The notes beneath the pieces are model-generated. The model ran no database searches, was not told the DNA's origin, and saw only the letters and a program-made list of their open reading frames with translations. A stretch of 64,000 bases of DNA, taken from NCBI GenBank assembly GCA_022647765.1, contig JALCLH010000011.1, positions 62,001 to 126,000 on the forward strand, read 5' to 3'. This DNA comes from Acidipropionibacterium sp. (GTDB taxonomy: Bacteria; Actinomycetota; Actinomycetes; Propionibacteriales; Propionibacteriaceae). The position numbers and the translations under genes are program-made. Positions 20,912 through 29,853 of this stretch are shown one piece after another (position 1 is the first letter of the stretch; each line of letters starts with the position of its first letter).

Positions 20912-20977
20912 GTGAACATTTCACTCGCCCAAGGGGGGTCCGGAGCGATCTGGATCGCGTTCCGGGGCCTTACGCGA
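20912..20977. repeat. Palindromic repeat family A, copy 2, left part (split by IS110)
   Basis: This holds the left arm GTGAACATTTCACTCGC and centre of a family A palindrome, ending CCTTACGCGA where the IS begins. The right arm continues after the IS at 22394-22406 (GTGAAATGTGCAC, one base off the consensus). Joining the two parts rebuilds a full element. Confidence 0.85.
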
Positions 20978-20991
20978 TGCTTCTATGTTTG

Positions 20992-22092
20992 TCAAGCCGC
21001 TGCCACCACCCGTGCCGGCTCATCAGCGCAGACCGGGTGCGCACGATTCAACAACCTCCAGATACTGCGGGCCACGTACCGCTTCAAGCACCTCCAGATC
21101 TCGGTGCGAGTCCGACCCTGCCTGGTCCGCCGCTCCACATACTCCCGGGTCGCCTGATCCCCCCTGGCCCGAGTCATCACGATCCGGTACAACGCCGCAT
21201 TCAACCGCCGATCCCCACCCCGGTTCAACCGATACCGCACCGTCTTACCCGACGACGCCGCCACCGGAGACACCCCGGACAACGCGGCGAACCCCGCCTC
21301 ACTGCGGATCCGTCCCGGACGCGACCACGCCGAGATGATCACCGCGGCACTGACCGGGCCCACCCCGAACAGGCCCAACAGTTCGGGGGCCACCGCACCC
21401 ACCAGGTCCTCGATGGCGGCCAGGTTGGTCTGCAACTGCGCGTCGAGGTCGGTGACCCGCCTGGCCAGGCGCACGGCCTCGGCGCGCGCGGTCGCCTCCC
21501 CGATCCGGTCACCGGCACGCTCGCGCCACCGGGCCACCCCCGCGATCTGGGCGCGGGTCAACGTGTGGCGGGCATCGGCGCCCAGGTCGAAGCGGCGCAG
21601 CAGGCCGGTCAGGGTGCAGATCGCGGCACTGCGCTCGTGGTTCATCTGCTCGCGCGCGCAGGTGAGGACCTCCAGGCCCTGGCCGGTCTGGCCCGAGCGC
21701 CAGTCCCGCAACCGGGACATCCGGGTGGCCGCGGCACTGGCTGGCCGCCGCGACCGCGTCGATCGGGTCGGTCTTGGGGCCCCCGGCCCGACGCGGGGTG
21801 GGGGCCTCGGCGACCCGGTAGCCGGCCTCGGTGAGCCGGTCGGCGACGGTGGCCCCGTAGGAGCCGGTGCACTCGGCCGAGATCAGGACCTGGTCTGGTC
21901 CTGGGCGCTGGTGCGCCGCCCGATCCAGTCGAGGGCCCGGGCCAGTCCGGCCGGGTGTGTGGGCAAGGTCTGCTGGTCGGTGATGCGGCCGGTGGTGGTG
22001 TCCAGGATCGCGTAGGAGTGGGTGGCGGCGTGGGTGTCGATGCCCACGATCCACCGGTAGCGGTCTGCGGTGATGGGTTGCATACTGGGCAT
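20992..22092 (-). pseudogene. IS110 transposase, two frameshifts (copy 1)
   Basis: Nearly identical to the intact transposase at 40482, but read in three frames. The N-terminus (MPSMQPITADRYRWIVGIDTHAATHSY) ends at about 21905. The middle part with ISAECTGSYG and KTDPIDA is in a second frame, and MSRLRDWRSGQ to the stop in a third. Relative to copy 2 there are two extra bases near 21900 and one near 21740. The 21740 site also has clustered substitutions, so this looks like true decay more than a single read error. Confidence 0.85.
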
Positions 22093-22119
22093 TGGCGATG
22101 CTCCTCGACGTGTTGGGAA

Positions 22120-22370
22120 CGGTGTCGCTGTCGGCGCCGGCTCGTACGGTGTGATCGCGGGGCAACTCTGTCATCGGTCACGCTCCCACCGGGTGTGGGG
22201 GTGGACGGGCTTCTATCAGGTCACCGCGGTCGGGCGGGCCGGTGCCGTCATCGGGGGCCTGGATGGACACATCGCGTAATGGGCACCCCATTGTTGTGTG
22301 GGGGCCGGAGTGATATGGGGTCACGTCCAGGCATCCGGTGACAACACCCAGCCTGCCAGTCGGTCCCAGA
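22120..22370 (-). ncRNA. Predicted IS110 bridge RNA (copy 1)
   Basis: The same layout as in copy 2. On the minus strand, the target loop has CATATCACTC (22317-22308) on one side and TTACGCGA (22279-22272) on the other; the donor loop has ATAGAAGC (22216-22209) and ACAGA (22171-22167). These match the flanks and joined ends of the element. The extent is approximate. It could still serve the intact transposase of copy 2 in trans (inference). Confidence 0.7.
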
Positions 22371-22461
22371 CCGACCACCACCAGACTTACAGAGTGAAAT
22401 GTGCACCTGTGGTGGTCGTCGAGATTCCCAGACCGCGGAGAACCGGGTGGGGTGGCGCGAT

Positions 22462-23005
22462 TCAGCGGCGGTCCGGTGGGCCTGGAGCTGGCGGGCCTTG
22501 GGGGCCAGGAGGATTCGGGGGACTCTGGAGATTCGGGGGAGACGGGGGGATGGTGTCCAGCTCCGGCGTCTCCTCGGGCCAGATGAGTTCGACGGTGCAC
22601 GGCGCGTGATCGATGATGAACCGGGCGGCCCGGCCCAGGCTGCGCGGGCCGAGCCGGCTGCGGTCCCCATCGCGGGCCATCACGAACCAGTCTGCGCCGT
22701 CGGCCGCTTCGACGACGGCCCGCTCGGTGCGTCCGGTGAGGACGGCGGTGGCGGCTTCCCGCCCCAACCGAGCTGTCGCCCTCCCCAACAGACTCTCGGC
22801 CTGCTCGGTGGCCATCCGGGTGGTCTCGCCGGAGGGGCCGGCGGCGTCTTCCCCGGCCCATCAGCGAGCGGTCCATCCCAGGCGGTATCACCTCGGTGGG
22901 ATCGGCCGCGGCGATCAGCGAGATCTCGTCGTCGCCATGATGGTCGCGCAGGGCGTCGACGACCGCGGGCCAGGTGCCCGGGGCGATCCAGGCTGTGACT
23001 CTCAT
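22462..23005 (-). CDS. Universal stress protein, one apparent frameshift
   Basis: A UspA-like protein of about 180 residues. It begins MRVTAWIAPGTWPAVVDALRDHHGDDEISLIAA and continues in a second frame from about 22855 as EDAAGPSGETTRMATEQAESLLGRATARLG. A Pro-rich tail of about 30 residues follows FIIDHAPCTVELIWPEE. The ATG overlaps the stop of the upstream ArsB-like gene (ATGA), so the two are one operon. Its right flank is the IS110 copy 1 insertion. Confidence 0.65.
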
Positions 23006-24336
23006 CGGTTCGCTCCCATGAGTTCGGCTGCCGCCCACAATGCCACGGTGCAGGCCACCAGACAGGCCGGCACTGTGATGAGACCCAGCTTGGTGAACTC
23101 CGCGGTCTCGGCGTCATGATCGTGGGAGGCGACGATCCGGCGCCACAGCAGGGTGGCCAGGGAGCCCACGTACGGTGAGATTGGGTCCGACATTCACGCC
23201 GATGAGCACCGCGAGCACCGCCGTCGGCCCGGAGGCGGCGACCAGCGGCAGCATCACCAGCACGGCTGGCAGATTGTTGACCAGGTTGGCCAGCACGGCC
23301 GCCATCAGGGTGATGAGCAGCAGGCTGCCCAGGCCGTGGCCGTCCGGGATGACGGTGCGCATCGCCGCCGCCACGCCGTGATCGACGACCGTCGCGACGA
23401 TGATGCTGAGGCTCAGCACGAATGCCAGGAACCATGGATTGGCCGCCCGACCCAGGCTCCGCGAGTTCGTCGATCCGCTCCCGGCGTCCCGACCCTGGAG
23501 TCGGTGAGGAGCCGCTTGGCGCAGATCACCGCGACCCCGACCAGGGCGGCCCAGAAGGGCTCGGCCCCCAGCACCGACAGCACCACGAAGCCGGCCAGGG
23601 TGAGGGCCAGCACCACCAGGGAGAAGACCGGAACCGCGATTTTCTGGTCCTCGGCGCTCCGGTAGTCGGCGTCCCCCGTGCCCTCGGCGTCCTCGGGGCC
23701 GGAGGAGACCGACAGATCGGTGGCGAAGTAGCGGCGATGGGCGACGTACTCGATGAGGATGGCCACCAGCCAGGGGCCCGCCATCAGCGCGGCGAACCGC
23801 GGGAAGGTGATCCCGGCGGCGGTCAGCGCGAGGAGATTGGTGAGGTTGGAGACCGGCAGCAGCAGGGAGGCCGAGTTGGCCAGGTGGGCGGCGCCGTAGA
23901 CGTAGGGCTTCGGGCGTGCCCCGACCCGCGCGGCGGTGGTGAAGATCACCGGGGTGAGCAGCACGATGGTGGCGTCCAGGCTGAGCAGCGCGGTCGTCAC
24001 CGATGCCGTCACGAAGACCAGGGCCAACAGGCGCACCGGGCTGCCGCGCGATCCCCGGGCCATCAACCGGCCCGCCAGGTCGAACATGCCCTCGGCCTGG
24101 CACAGGTGGGCCAGCATCAGCACGCCGGCCAGGAAGAGGACGGTGGGGAGCATCTGGTCGATCTTCGACCAGGCCTCGGACCAGCTGATCGCCCCGAGGA
24201 CGCACAGCAGCAGAGCCCCCGGAACCGCCGGCACCGCCTCGGGCAGGTCCCGCGGCCGGATGACGGCGAACACCAGCACGATCGCGAGGATCGCGGCCGC
24301 GACCGCCTCGGCCGGCCAGGAGGTGAGCATCCCCAC
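23002..24336 (-). CDS. ArsB/SLC13-type anion permease, two apparent frameshifts
   Basis: A membrane protein of about 430 residues with 11-12 segments. The family signature is LDATIVLLTPVI in the first half and GVNVGPNLT + YVGSLATLLWRR in the second half. Reading switches frame near 23465 (before TNSRSLGRAANPWFLAFVLS) and near 23175 (between GVNVGPNLT and YVGSLATLLW). ArsB-group proteins move arsenite or other ions. Here it is in an operon with a universal stress gene, beside the fluoride-regulated eno, so a part in ion stress is possible (inference). Confidence 0.75.
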
Positions 24337-24426
24337 ACCCTATGCATCCGCGGGGCGGCCGGAGCGGGCCGGTGACGGAGACGGGCGGTCCCAGCCCGTC
24401 GGCGGATCGTGGGGTGGCCGGAAAGG

Positions 24427-24504
24427 GTGAACATTTCACTCGCATAAGGGGGCTGATCCGCGCTTCGCTGCGCTCCGCGTCTCCTTAGGCGAGTGAAATG
24501 TTCA
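24427..24504. repeat. Palindromic repeat family A, copy 3 (uninterrupted)
   Basis: A 78-bp element, GTGAACATTTCACTCGCATAAG on the left and CCTTAGGCGAGTGAAATGTTCA on the right, with a centre that itself forms a small hairpin (GCGCTTCGCTGCGC). It lies between the ArsB-like gene start and the eno stop. It is an unoccupied relative of the two IS110 target sites, each arm one base away from the predicted guide. Confidence 0.85.
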
Positions 24505-24584
24505 GGTCACCTGCGGATCGCGCCCCTGGGACAGCCGGAGTGGGGCGTACCAGGGGCGCGGAATGCGTTTTCCGACGGCTCAGC

Positions 24585-25854
24585 TCACTCGGGGAGGCCG
24601 TAGGGCAGCTCGGGATGCTCGGCGGAGATCTCCATCAGCCGGTTGTACTTGGCCACCCGCTCGCCGCGCGCCGGGGCGCCGGTCTTGATGTGGCCGCAGC
24701 CAGTCGCCACCGCCAGATCGGCGATGAAGGTGTCCGGGGTCTCGCCGGAGCGGTGGGACATGAACTGCCGGTAGCCCGCGGCCGCGCAGGTGCGCTGGGC
24801 GTCCAGGGTCTCCGAGACGCTGCCGATCTGATTGAGTTTGATGAGCGAGGCATTCGCCACGCCCTTCTCGATGCCCCGGGAGATGATCGCCGGGTTGGTG
24901 CAGAAGATGTCGTCGCCGACCAGCTCGACCTTTCCGCCCAGCCTCTCGGTGAGGCGCTGCCAGCCCTCCCAGTCGTTCTCGGCCAGGCCGTCCTCCAGCA
25001 GCCACACTGGGAACTCGTCGATGATCTTCTCGTAGCGCTCGATCATCTGGTCGGAGCTGAAGCGCTCCCCGGCCACGACATAGGAGCCGTCGTCGGCCCG
25101 GAACTCCGAGGATGCCGGATCCATCGCGATGGCGACGCCTTCGCGTCCGGGTGTGTAGTCGGCCGCCTCGATGGCCGAGACGATGGTGGCCAGCACCTCC
25201 TCCGGCTGGGCGATGTCGGGGGCGAAGCCGCCCTCGTCGCCCAGACCGACCGGATGACCGGCCGCCGCCAGCTTCTTCTTCAGCGCCGCATAGATCTCCG
25301 AGCCGGCGCGCACCGCCTCGGCGATGGTCGGCAGCCCCAGCGGGCAGATCATGAACTCCTGGAAGTCCAGCGGGTTGGCGGCATGGACGCCGCCGTTGAG
25401 GACGTTGAAACACGGCACCGGCAGCCGCGGGGTCTGGGACCCGATCGGCCGGCAGGAACTCGAAGAGCTCCTTGCCCTGGGAGGCGGCGACCGCCCGGGT
25501 GAAGGCCATCGAGACGCCGAGGATCGCATTGGCGCCCAGCGTCGCCTTGTTCGGGGTGCCGTCCAGGTCGATGAGGGTGCGGTCGAGCTCCTCGACGGTC
25601 TCGAAGGGCTTGCCGACGACGGCTTTCGCGATCGGGCCGGTGACATTGCCGACCGCCTTGAGCACCCCCATGCCGGAGTAGCGTGCCGGATCGCCGTCTC
25701 GCAGTTCGACGGCCTCGCGAGCGCCGGTGGAGGCGCCGGAGGGGACCTGGGCCTCGGCACGGGTTCCGTCGTCCAGGGTGAGCTTGACCTTGACGGTCGG
25801 GCGGCTGCGCGAATCGAGAATCTCGAGGGCGCTGAGTGTGGTGATGGTGGGCAT
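24585..25854 (-). CDS. eno: Enolase, one apparent frameshift
   Basis: 2-phosphoglycerate dehydratase of glycolysis, about 422 residues. It starts MPTITTLSALEILDSRSRPTVKVKL. Active-site blocks are GDEGGFAPD, WLLEDGLAENDWEGW, IKLNQIGSVSETLDA and SHRSGET. The frame shifts near 25437-25447, between FLPADR and PRLPVPCFNVLNGGVHAANPLDFQEFM; one base is probably wrong since enolase is essential. A fluoride riboswitch precedes it on the same strand. Enolase is a classic target of fluoride inhibition, so induction by fluoride would offset the block. Confidence 0.93.
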
Positions 25855-25904
25855 TGCTACTCCTCAACCGAATGTGCACGCGGTTCCTACACGTGCAACG
25901 ACGT

Positions 25905-25963
25905 GCAGGGACCATCAGCCATCTGGCGGTTCGGGAGAGCTCCCGGGCGGGTTCCATCGCCCC
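25905..25963 (-). promoter_or_regulatory. Fluoride riboswitch (crcB motif) in the eno leader
   Basis: Read on the minus strand it starts GGGGCGATGGAACCCGCCC, then GGGAGCTCTCCC, AACCGCC and GGCTGATGGTCCCTGC. These are the conserved GGNGATGG, CGCC, AACCGCC and GGCTGATG blocks of the crcB RNA, in order. The distance to the eno ATG is about 50 bp, room for only a short expression platform, so translational control is likely. Confidence 0.88.
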
Positions 25964-26150
25964 ACTTGACAGTAGCAGGGGGACTACCCCCTTGCATCCC
26001 CCGAGCGGTACGAGCCTGCGTGAATCTTGGGGTTCGCCGATGGCTGGGTCTGGTGGTCGTGTCGGTGGGAAGGCGCCGTGCGCCAGGGGAGTACCCGTCG
26101 CGACCTCCTGCGGGGACTTTTGCGGGTGGAGGGGTCCGCCGCGCCGTCAA

Positions 26151-26232
26151 TGGTCCCGATCACTCCCGACACGCCTGCAGAAACGGCGCTCCCGATGCAG
26201 AAACACGGCGTATCGGGAGTGATCGGGACCAC
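26151..26232. repeat. Palindromic repeat family B, copy 2
   Basis: An 82-bp element with TGGTCCCGATCACTCCCGA on the left and its complement on the right. The centre contains GATGCAGAAACA, also found in the copy at 53562. It lies between the two divergent fluoride riboswitches. Confidence 0.85.
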
Positions 26233-26335
26233 CTGGGCCGACGCCTTGCCACCCGCAGCGTCGCGTCTCACCTGCCGATCCACTCCGGCGTCTCGTATAG
26301 GCTGTTGCCGAGGACGCACCGAGGTGCGACTTCAT

Positions 26336-26408
26336 GGGCGATGGACCCCGCCCGTGCCCGCGCTATTGGGAGCCGGACACGAACCGCCAGATGGCTGATG
26401 GGCCCTGC
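26336..26408 (+). promoter_or_regulatory. Fluoride riboswitch (crcB motif) upstream of usp-crcB-crcB
   Basis: It starts GGGCGATGGACCCCGCCC; the conserved AACCGCCAGATGGCTGATGG and CCTGC close the aptamer. It is nearly a mirror image of the one in front of eno. The block CCAGATGGCTGATG recurs exactly at 26479-26492, spanning the start codon of the next gene, which could form the switching element (see findings). Confidence 0.9.
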
Positions 26409-26482
26409 CTCGTGGGAGGGCCGCGCCCGGCGCGGTCCCGCAGGAGGCGGGCGCCCGTGCTCGCCGGATGGTGAGGTTCCAG

Positions 26483-27030
26483 ATGGCTGATGTACCCCAG
26501 CCGGGGCTCGACAGATTGGTCGATTTCAGATCGGGGCCGGTACTGGCCGCCAGTCGTTCCCGGTCAGAATCCACTCATCGCGGTGACGGCGGCGCGACTG
26601 TCCGAAGGCGCTCGGGCACCCCTTCCTCCACCTCGCCTTCGTCGACACCACCCGCTACACGGTCGAGGAGTTCCCCGACGGCGCGGTGCGCCACGCGGCC
26701 ATCGATCCCGACGCCGACGCCGGGGACTGGCGACCGGTGCTCTCCGGCCTGGAGAATCAGGCCGCCAAGGCCCTTGAGGGAACCGGCGTCGACTGGAAGG
26801 TCTGGTATCTGGCCGGTCGGCCGGACCGGGCCCTGACCCACCTGGCGCGCGCCGTCGACGCCTCGGTGATCGTCGTCGGACCGCGTCCCCACAAGGGCGG
26901 ACGCCGGTTGCGCGAGCTCGCTGAGGGGTCTGTCGCAAACCATCTGGCACACCATCAGCACCGCCCGGTGCTCACCGTGCCGGTCGAGGTCGTCGACTGG
27001 AAGGACGAACGCGCACCGTGGAGACCGTGA
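26483..27030 (+). CDS. Universal stress protein in the fluoride operon, apparent frameshifts
   Basis: The C-terminal two-thirds reads cleanly (ALGHPFLHLAFVDTTRYTVEEFPDGAVRHAAIDPD to VVDWKDERAPWRP) and is UspA-like, with VVGPRPHKGG and the SVANHLAHHQHRPVLTVPV tail. The N-terminus is broken over three frames: MADVPQPGLDRLVDFRSGPVLAA, then VVPGQNPLIAVTAARLSEG, then the long frame from about 26600. At least two single-base changes are needed. It lies between the fluoride riboswitch and crcB; uspA genes are known members of fluoride riboswitch regulons. Confidence 0.6.
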
Positions 27031-27536
27031 CTACTGAGGACGCCGCCGACCGCAAGCCCGGCAGACCCGCGCCGATGTGGGCCCTGGCGCTGCTGGTGGC
27101 GGCCGGCGGCTGCATCGGGACCCTGGCGCGGGCGCTGCTGGAGAGCACCTTCGCGACGCCGCACGGCCACCTCCCGGTGACCACGCTGCTGATCAACCTG
27201 GTCGGGTCGCTGATCCTGGGCATGCTGCTCGAGGGCCTGGCGCGCACCGGGGACGACGTCGGCGTCCGCAAGGCGGTCCGGCTCGGCGTGGGCACCGGAG
27301 TGATGGGCGGATTCACCACCTACTCGACCTTCATGGTGGAGATCGACCGGCTGATCGGCGGCGGGTCGGCCGCCCTCGGACTGATCTACGCCGTCGGCTC
27401 GGTGGTGGCCGGCGTGCTGTGCGCGGTCGCCGGGATCACGGTGGCCCGCCGGGCGGTCTCGCGGCTCGAACGGCGTCCCGAATCCTCCGGATCTGCCGGA
27501 TCTGCCGGATCCAAGGGTCAGGGGGCCCGCCGATGA
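27018..27536 (+). CDS. crcB: Fluoride channel subunit CrcB/FluC (long paralogue)
   Basis: A 172-residue four-segment CrcB protein with the conserved GGCIGTLARALLE, TLLINLVGSLILGMLLEG and GFTTYSTFMVEID. The C-terminal tail of about 30 residues ends with a SGSAGSAGSKG repeat. FluC channels export fluoride. This gene overlaps the universal stress gene upstream and the second crcB downstream (ATGA), so all three are one transcript behind the fluoride riboswitch. Confidence 0.92.
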   Translation: METVTTEDAADRKPGRPAPMWALALLVAAGGCIGTLARALLESTFATPHGHLPVTTLLINLVGSLILGMLLEGLARTGDDVGVRKAVRLGVGTGVMGGFTTYSTFMVEIDRLIGGGSAALGLIYAVGSVVAGVLCAVAGITVARRAVSRLERRPESSGSAGSAGSKGQGARR

Positions 27537-27892
27537 TCTGGCTGTTCGTCTCGCTGGTCGGCGGACTCGGCTCGGCGACCCGATTCGTGGTCGATTCGTG
27601 GATCGCCCGGCACAATCGCCTCAACACCCCGATGGGGACCATCGTCATCAATGTGACGGCCAGTTTCGTGCTCGGCCTGGCCACCGGGATGGGGATCGAC
27701 CACACCATGACCAAGGCCTGGACATCGGTGATCGGCACCGGGTTCTGCGGCGGCTACTCGACTTTCAGCACGGCTTCGGTGGAGGGCGCCCGGCTCTTCC
27801 TGTCCGGGCGGACCCGGGCGGGCCTGCTGCACGGCGGCGGGATGCTGCTGCTCAGCACCCTCGCCGCCGGGCTGGGAATGGTCATCGGCTGA
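27533..27892 (+). CDS. crcB: Fluoride channel subunit CrcB/FluC (short paralogue)
   Basis: A 119-residue CrcB paralogue (GGLGSATRFVVDSWI, GTIVINVTASFVLGL, GFCGGYSTFSTASVEG). The ATG at 27533 overlaps the stop of the first crcB. Tandem unequal crcB genes usually make a heterodimeric channel, each subunit keeping one working pore side (known for Gram-positive bacteria). Confidence 0.92.
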   Translation: MIWLFVSLVGGLGSATRFVVDSWIARHNRLNTPMGTIVINVTASFVLGLATGMGIDHTMTKAWTSVIGTGFCGGYSTFSTASVEGARLFLSGRTRAGLLHGGGMLLLSTLAAGLGMVIG

Positions 27893-27993
27893 TTCTCGGG
27901 TGGGCTCCGGGGTTGAGCTGGAACGGGGAGTGGGAGCCGGCCGGGAGAGCCGGCGTCACCGTCCGGCCTGGAGTCGGAGCCGACAGCCGACAC

Positions 27994-28854
27994 TCAGCCC
28001 AGAAGAGCCAGCTCGTCGGCGGTGAGCTCGAGATCGGCGGCCTTGAGGGAGTCCAGGATCGTGGCGCTGCGGTGCGACCCGGGGATCGGGATGACGTGCG
28101 GGCCCTTGGCCAGCTCCCAGGCCAGGATCACCTGGGCGCGGCTGATGCCACGGGCGTCCGCGACCTTCTGGAAGGGCTCGAACAGCGGCGCGTCGAGGGG
28201 CCTGCGATAGCCGCCCAGCGGGCTCCAGGCCACGAAGGCCAGGCCGAGCTCCCCGGTGACCTCGATCTCCGGCTCCGAGCTGCGGAAACCGGGGGAGAAC
28301 TGATTCTGGACGGCGATCAGCCTGTCGCCGAGAATCCGGTGGGCCAGCCGGATCTGCTCGGGGTCGGCGTTGGAGATCCCGACGGTGGCCGCGATCCCCT
28401 CCTCGAGCAGGTCCGCGAGGGCTCCGATGACCTTCTCATAGGGGACGTCGGGGGAGGGGCGGTGGGAGTAAAGAAGGTCGATGGTGTCGACGCCGAGCGC
28501 CCGGGCGGATTCGTGGGCGCGCTCCTTGAGATGGTCCGGCTCGTCGTCGATCCCCCAGGTCGGCTTGCCGTCGGTGAAGTTGCGGAAGTGCCCGACCTTG
28601 GTCGCGATGGTGATCTTCGACTGGTCCCCGGACCAGGTGCGCAGCGCCTCGGCGGCCAGCCCCTCGCCGTACTGCGGGGTGTCCCCGGAGGGGTAGTAGG
28701 CCCAGGCGGTGTCGATATGGGTGACGCCGGCGTCCAGGGCGTCGTGGATGACGCCGATCGCGGTGGACCGGTCGGGGCGTCCCTCGATCGCCAGCGGCAT
28801 GTTGCCGTAGGAGATGGCGCTGGCCTGGTAGGGGCCGAGCTTGCGGTACTTCAT
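27994..28854 (-). CDS. Aldo/keto reductase
   Basis: A 286-residue NADPH-dependent aldo/keto reductase. The catalytic tetrad can be traced: Asp and Tyr in GVTHIDTAWAYYPSGD, Lys in ITIATKVGHF, His in LLYSHRPSP. The C-terminal cofactor loop is HVIPIPGSHRSATILDSLKA. The substrate is unknown. It is convergent with crcB. Confidence 0.85.
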   Translation of the reverse strand: MKYRKLGPYQASAISYGNMPLAIEGRPDRSTAIGVIHDALDAGVTHIDTAWAYYPSGDTPQYGEGLAAEALRTWSGDQSKITIATKVGHFRNFTDGKPTWGIDDEPDHLKERAHESARALGVDTIDLLYSHRPSPDVPYEKVIGALADLLEEGIAATVGISNADPEQIRLAHRILGDRLIAVQNQFSPGFRSSEPEIEVTGELGLAFVAWSPLGGYRRPLDAPLFEPFQKVADARGISRAQVILAWELAKGPHVIPIPGSHRSATILDSLKAADLELTADELALLG

Positions 28855-28945
28855 CGGATCCTCCTGACAAATGGGAGACGCGGTCTGCGGCGTCCCCCCG
28901 ACCCTACGCGGCCACCGGTCGTGGAGCTGATGGAAAAATGACGAA

Positions 28946-28984
28946 ATCCCCTCCGGCTCAGTGTTTCACCTAGCCGGAGGGGAT
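28946..28984. terminator. Strong hairpin beside attL
   Basis: ATCCCCTCCGGCT pairs with AGCCGGAGGGGAT around a 13-base loop. It lies just beyond the tRNA-Leu 3' fragment and is probably the original terminator of that tRNA gene, left on this side when the element integrated. Confidence 0.7.
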
Positions 28985-28985
28985 C

Positions 28986-29016
28986 TCCCTGCTGTGCGCG
29001 AGAGAGGAGTTGAACC
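28986..29016. repeat. attL of the element (31-bp repeat with attR)
   Basis: Starts TCCCTGCTGTGCGCGAG and is identical to 38222-38252. It contains the acceptor and T-arm end of tRNA-Leu but not the rest of the gene. Confidence 0.92.
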
Positions 29017-29065
29017 AAACGTGAAACCCGCTCCCACAAGGAAACGAACAGTCTCCAAGGTCAGA

Positions 29066-29095
29066 CGTGCCAGATACATGCCAGATGGAACCCCA
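29066..29095. repeat. Putative integrase arm site, left copy
   Basis: A 30-bp sequence (CGTGCCAGATACATGCC...) that recurs with two differences at 38103-38132. One copy lies about 50 bp inside attL, the other about 90 bp inside attR, as expected for arm-type integrase or excisionase sites. Inside it GCCAGAT is itself repeated. Confidence 0.6.
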
Positions 29096-29207
29096 CAACA
29101 GAGGCACACCCCTTGGTACTCCGTGGGGTGGAGGGTGGGTGTCTGACGCCCACCGGGCCGGCCAGGCAGGTTGCTGCTACTCGAACAATGTTCCAGCACG
29201 TTCCAGT

Positions 29208-29357
29208 AGCCGGCCCGCGCGAGGTGGGGATCACCCATCGCAGCTGTGTCACATGACACACCTGCCAGGTCCGGCCCGCGCGAGGTGGGGATCACCACCT
29301 GCGTTGCAGGTTTTGAAGTGTCGGGCGCCGTCCGGCCCGCGCGAGGTGGGGTGCGCC
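29208..29357 (+). CRISPR. Short CRISPR-like array, three repeats, two 33-nt spacers
   Basis: Repeats of 28 nt lie at 29208-29235, 29269-29296 and 29330-29357, exactly 61 bp apart, sharing the core CCCGCGCGAGGTGGGGAT. Repeat length, period and the CCCGC...GTGGG hairpin followed by GAT resemble type I-E arrays, and the last repeat is changed at its 3' end, as terminal repeats often are. No cas gene is in the window. Both spacers contain small inverted repeats (TGTGTCACATGACACA; ACCTGC/GCAGGT), which is unusual, so another kind of repeat is possible. Confidence 0.55.
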
Positions 29358-29853
29358 AGGCGCAGGGCATCGGGGCCCTGGGGGGTTGACCCTGTCCGCC
29401 GGTGTCTCAGGTCGGCCCGGAGGCATTCGACGTCTCTCCGAAGCCCGATTTCCTCGTGAGGGTGAAAACCGGGCTGAAGCGAGCCTCCAGACGGAGGTTC
29501 GGGAAGGGTGCCAGCAGCCGCACCCAGGACCGTGCTGACCCGCTCCACGGGCCTATCGGCGGCGTATCCGACCGGTGACGTGCCAGGGTGGGGAGAATCC
29601 AACATTTCAGCACTCCGGACAGCGAGACACCTCGCGAGCGCTGTATCAGGCCTTGTCGGAGGCTCCTCCCCCACCCCGGCAGGTGGCGGCCCCGAGCTGC
29701 CCATCACCACTGGGGGTGGGTGCTCGGGGCCGTGTGACCGCTTCGGCGCTGGGGACTGTCGACGCCTAGGAAAGCCAGTCGCCCATCGGTCCCGGTCGGC
29801 CCATGCCTGATGCTGCCGGGTGGCGTTGACGCCGGAGCGGTGGTGTGAGGGGG
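29358..29853. other. Gap at the left end of the element, no gene recognised
   Basis: About 500 bp between the CRISPR-like array and the adaptor gene. Open frames on both strands here do not look like proteins I know. A stretch at about 29450-29520 can form hairpins (for example CCTCCAGACGGAGG) and could be a structured RNA, but nothing more can be supported. Confidence 0.4.

Larger units (their letters stand above)
20978..22393 (-). mobile_element. IS110-family insertion sequence, copy 1 (1,416 bp, broken transposase)
   Basis: The ends were fixed by comparison with copy 2 at 40468: the shared sequence starts TGCTTCTATGT on the left and ends CTTACAGA on the right. There is no terminal inverted repeat. 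The dinucleotide GA is present at both junctions and once in an empty target, the core-dinucleotide pattern of IS110 recombination. The element sits inside a family A palindrome. About 300 bp of non-coding DNA precedes the transposase, the IS110-group layout. Confidence 0.9.

Noticed and set aside
28986-29016. A second tRNA-Leu at attL
   Set aside because: Only the 3' fragment is present; no anticodon or D-arm, so it is an att repeat, not a gene.
29407-29613. 68-residue minus-strand ORF (LRLEARFSPVFTLTRKSGFGETSNASGPT)
   Set aside because: Looks vaguely familiar as a small ORF called over structured RNA, but no support for translation; left as a gap.
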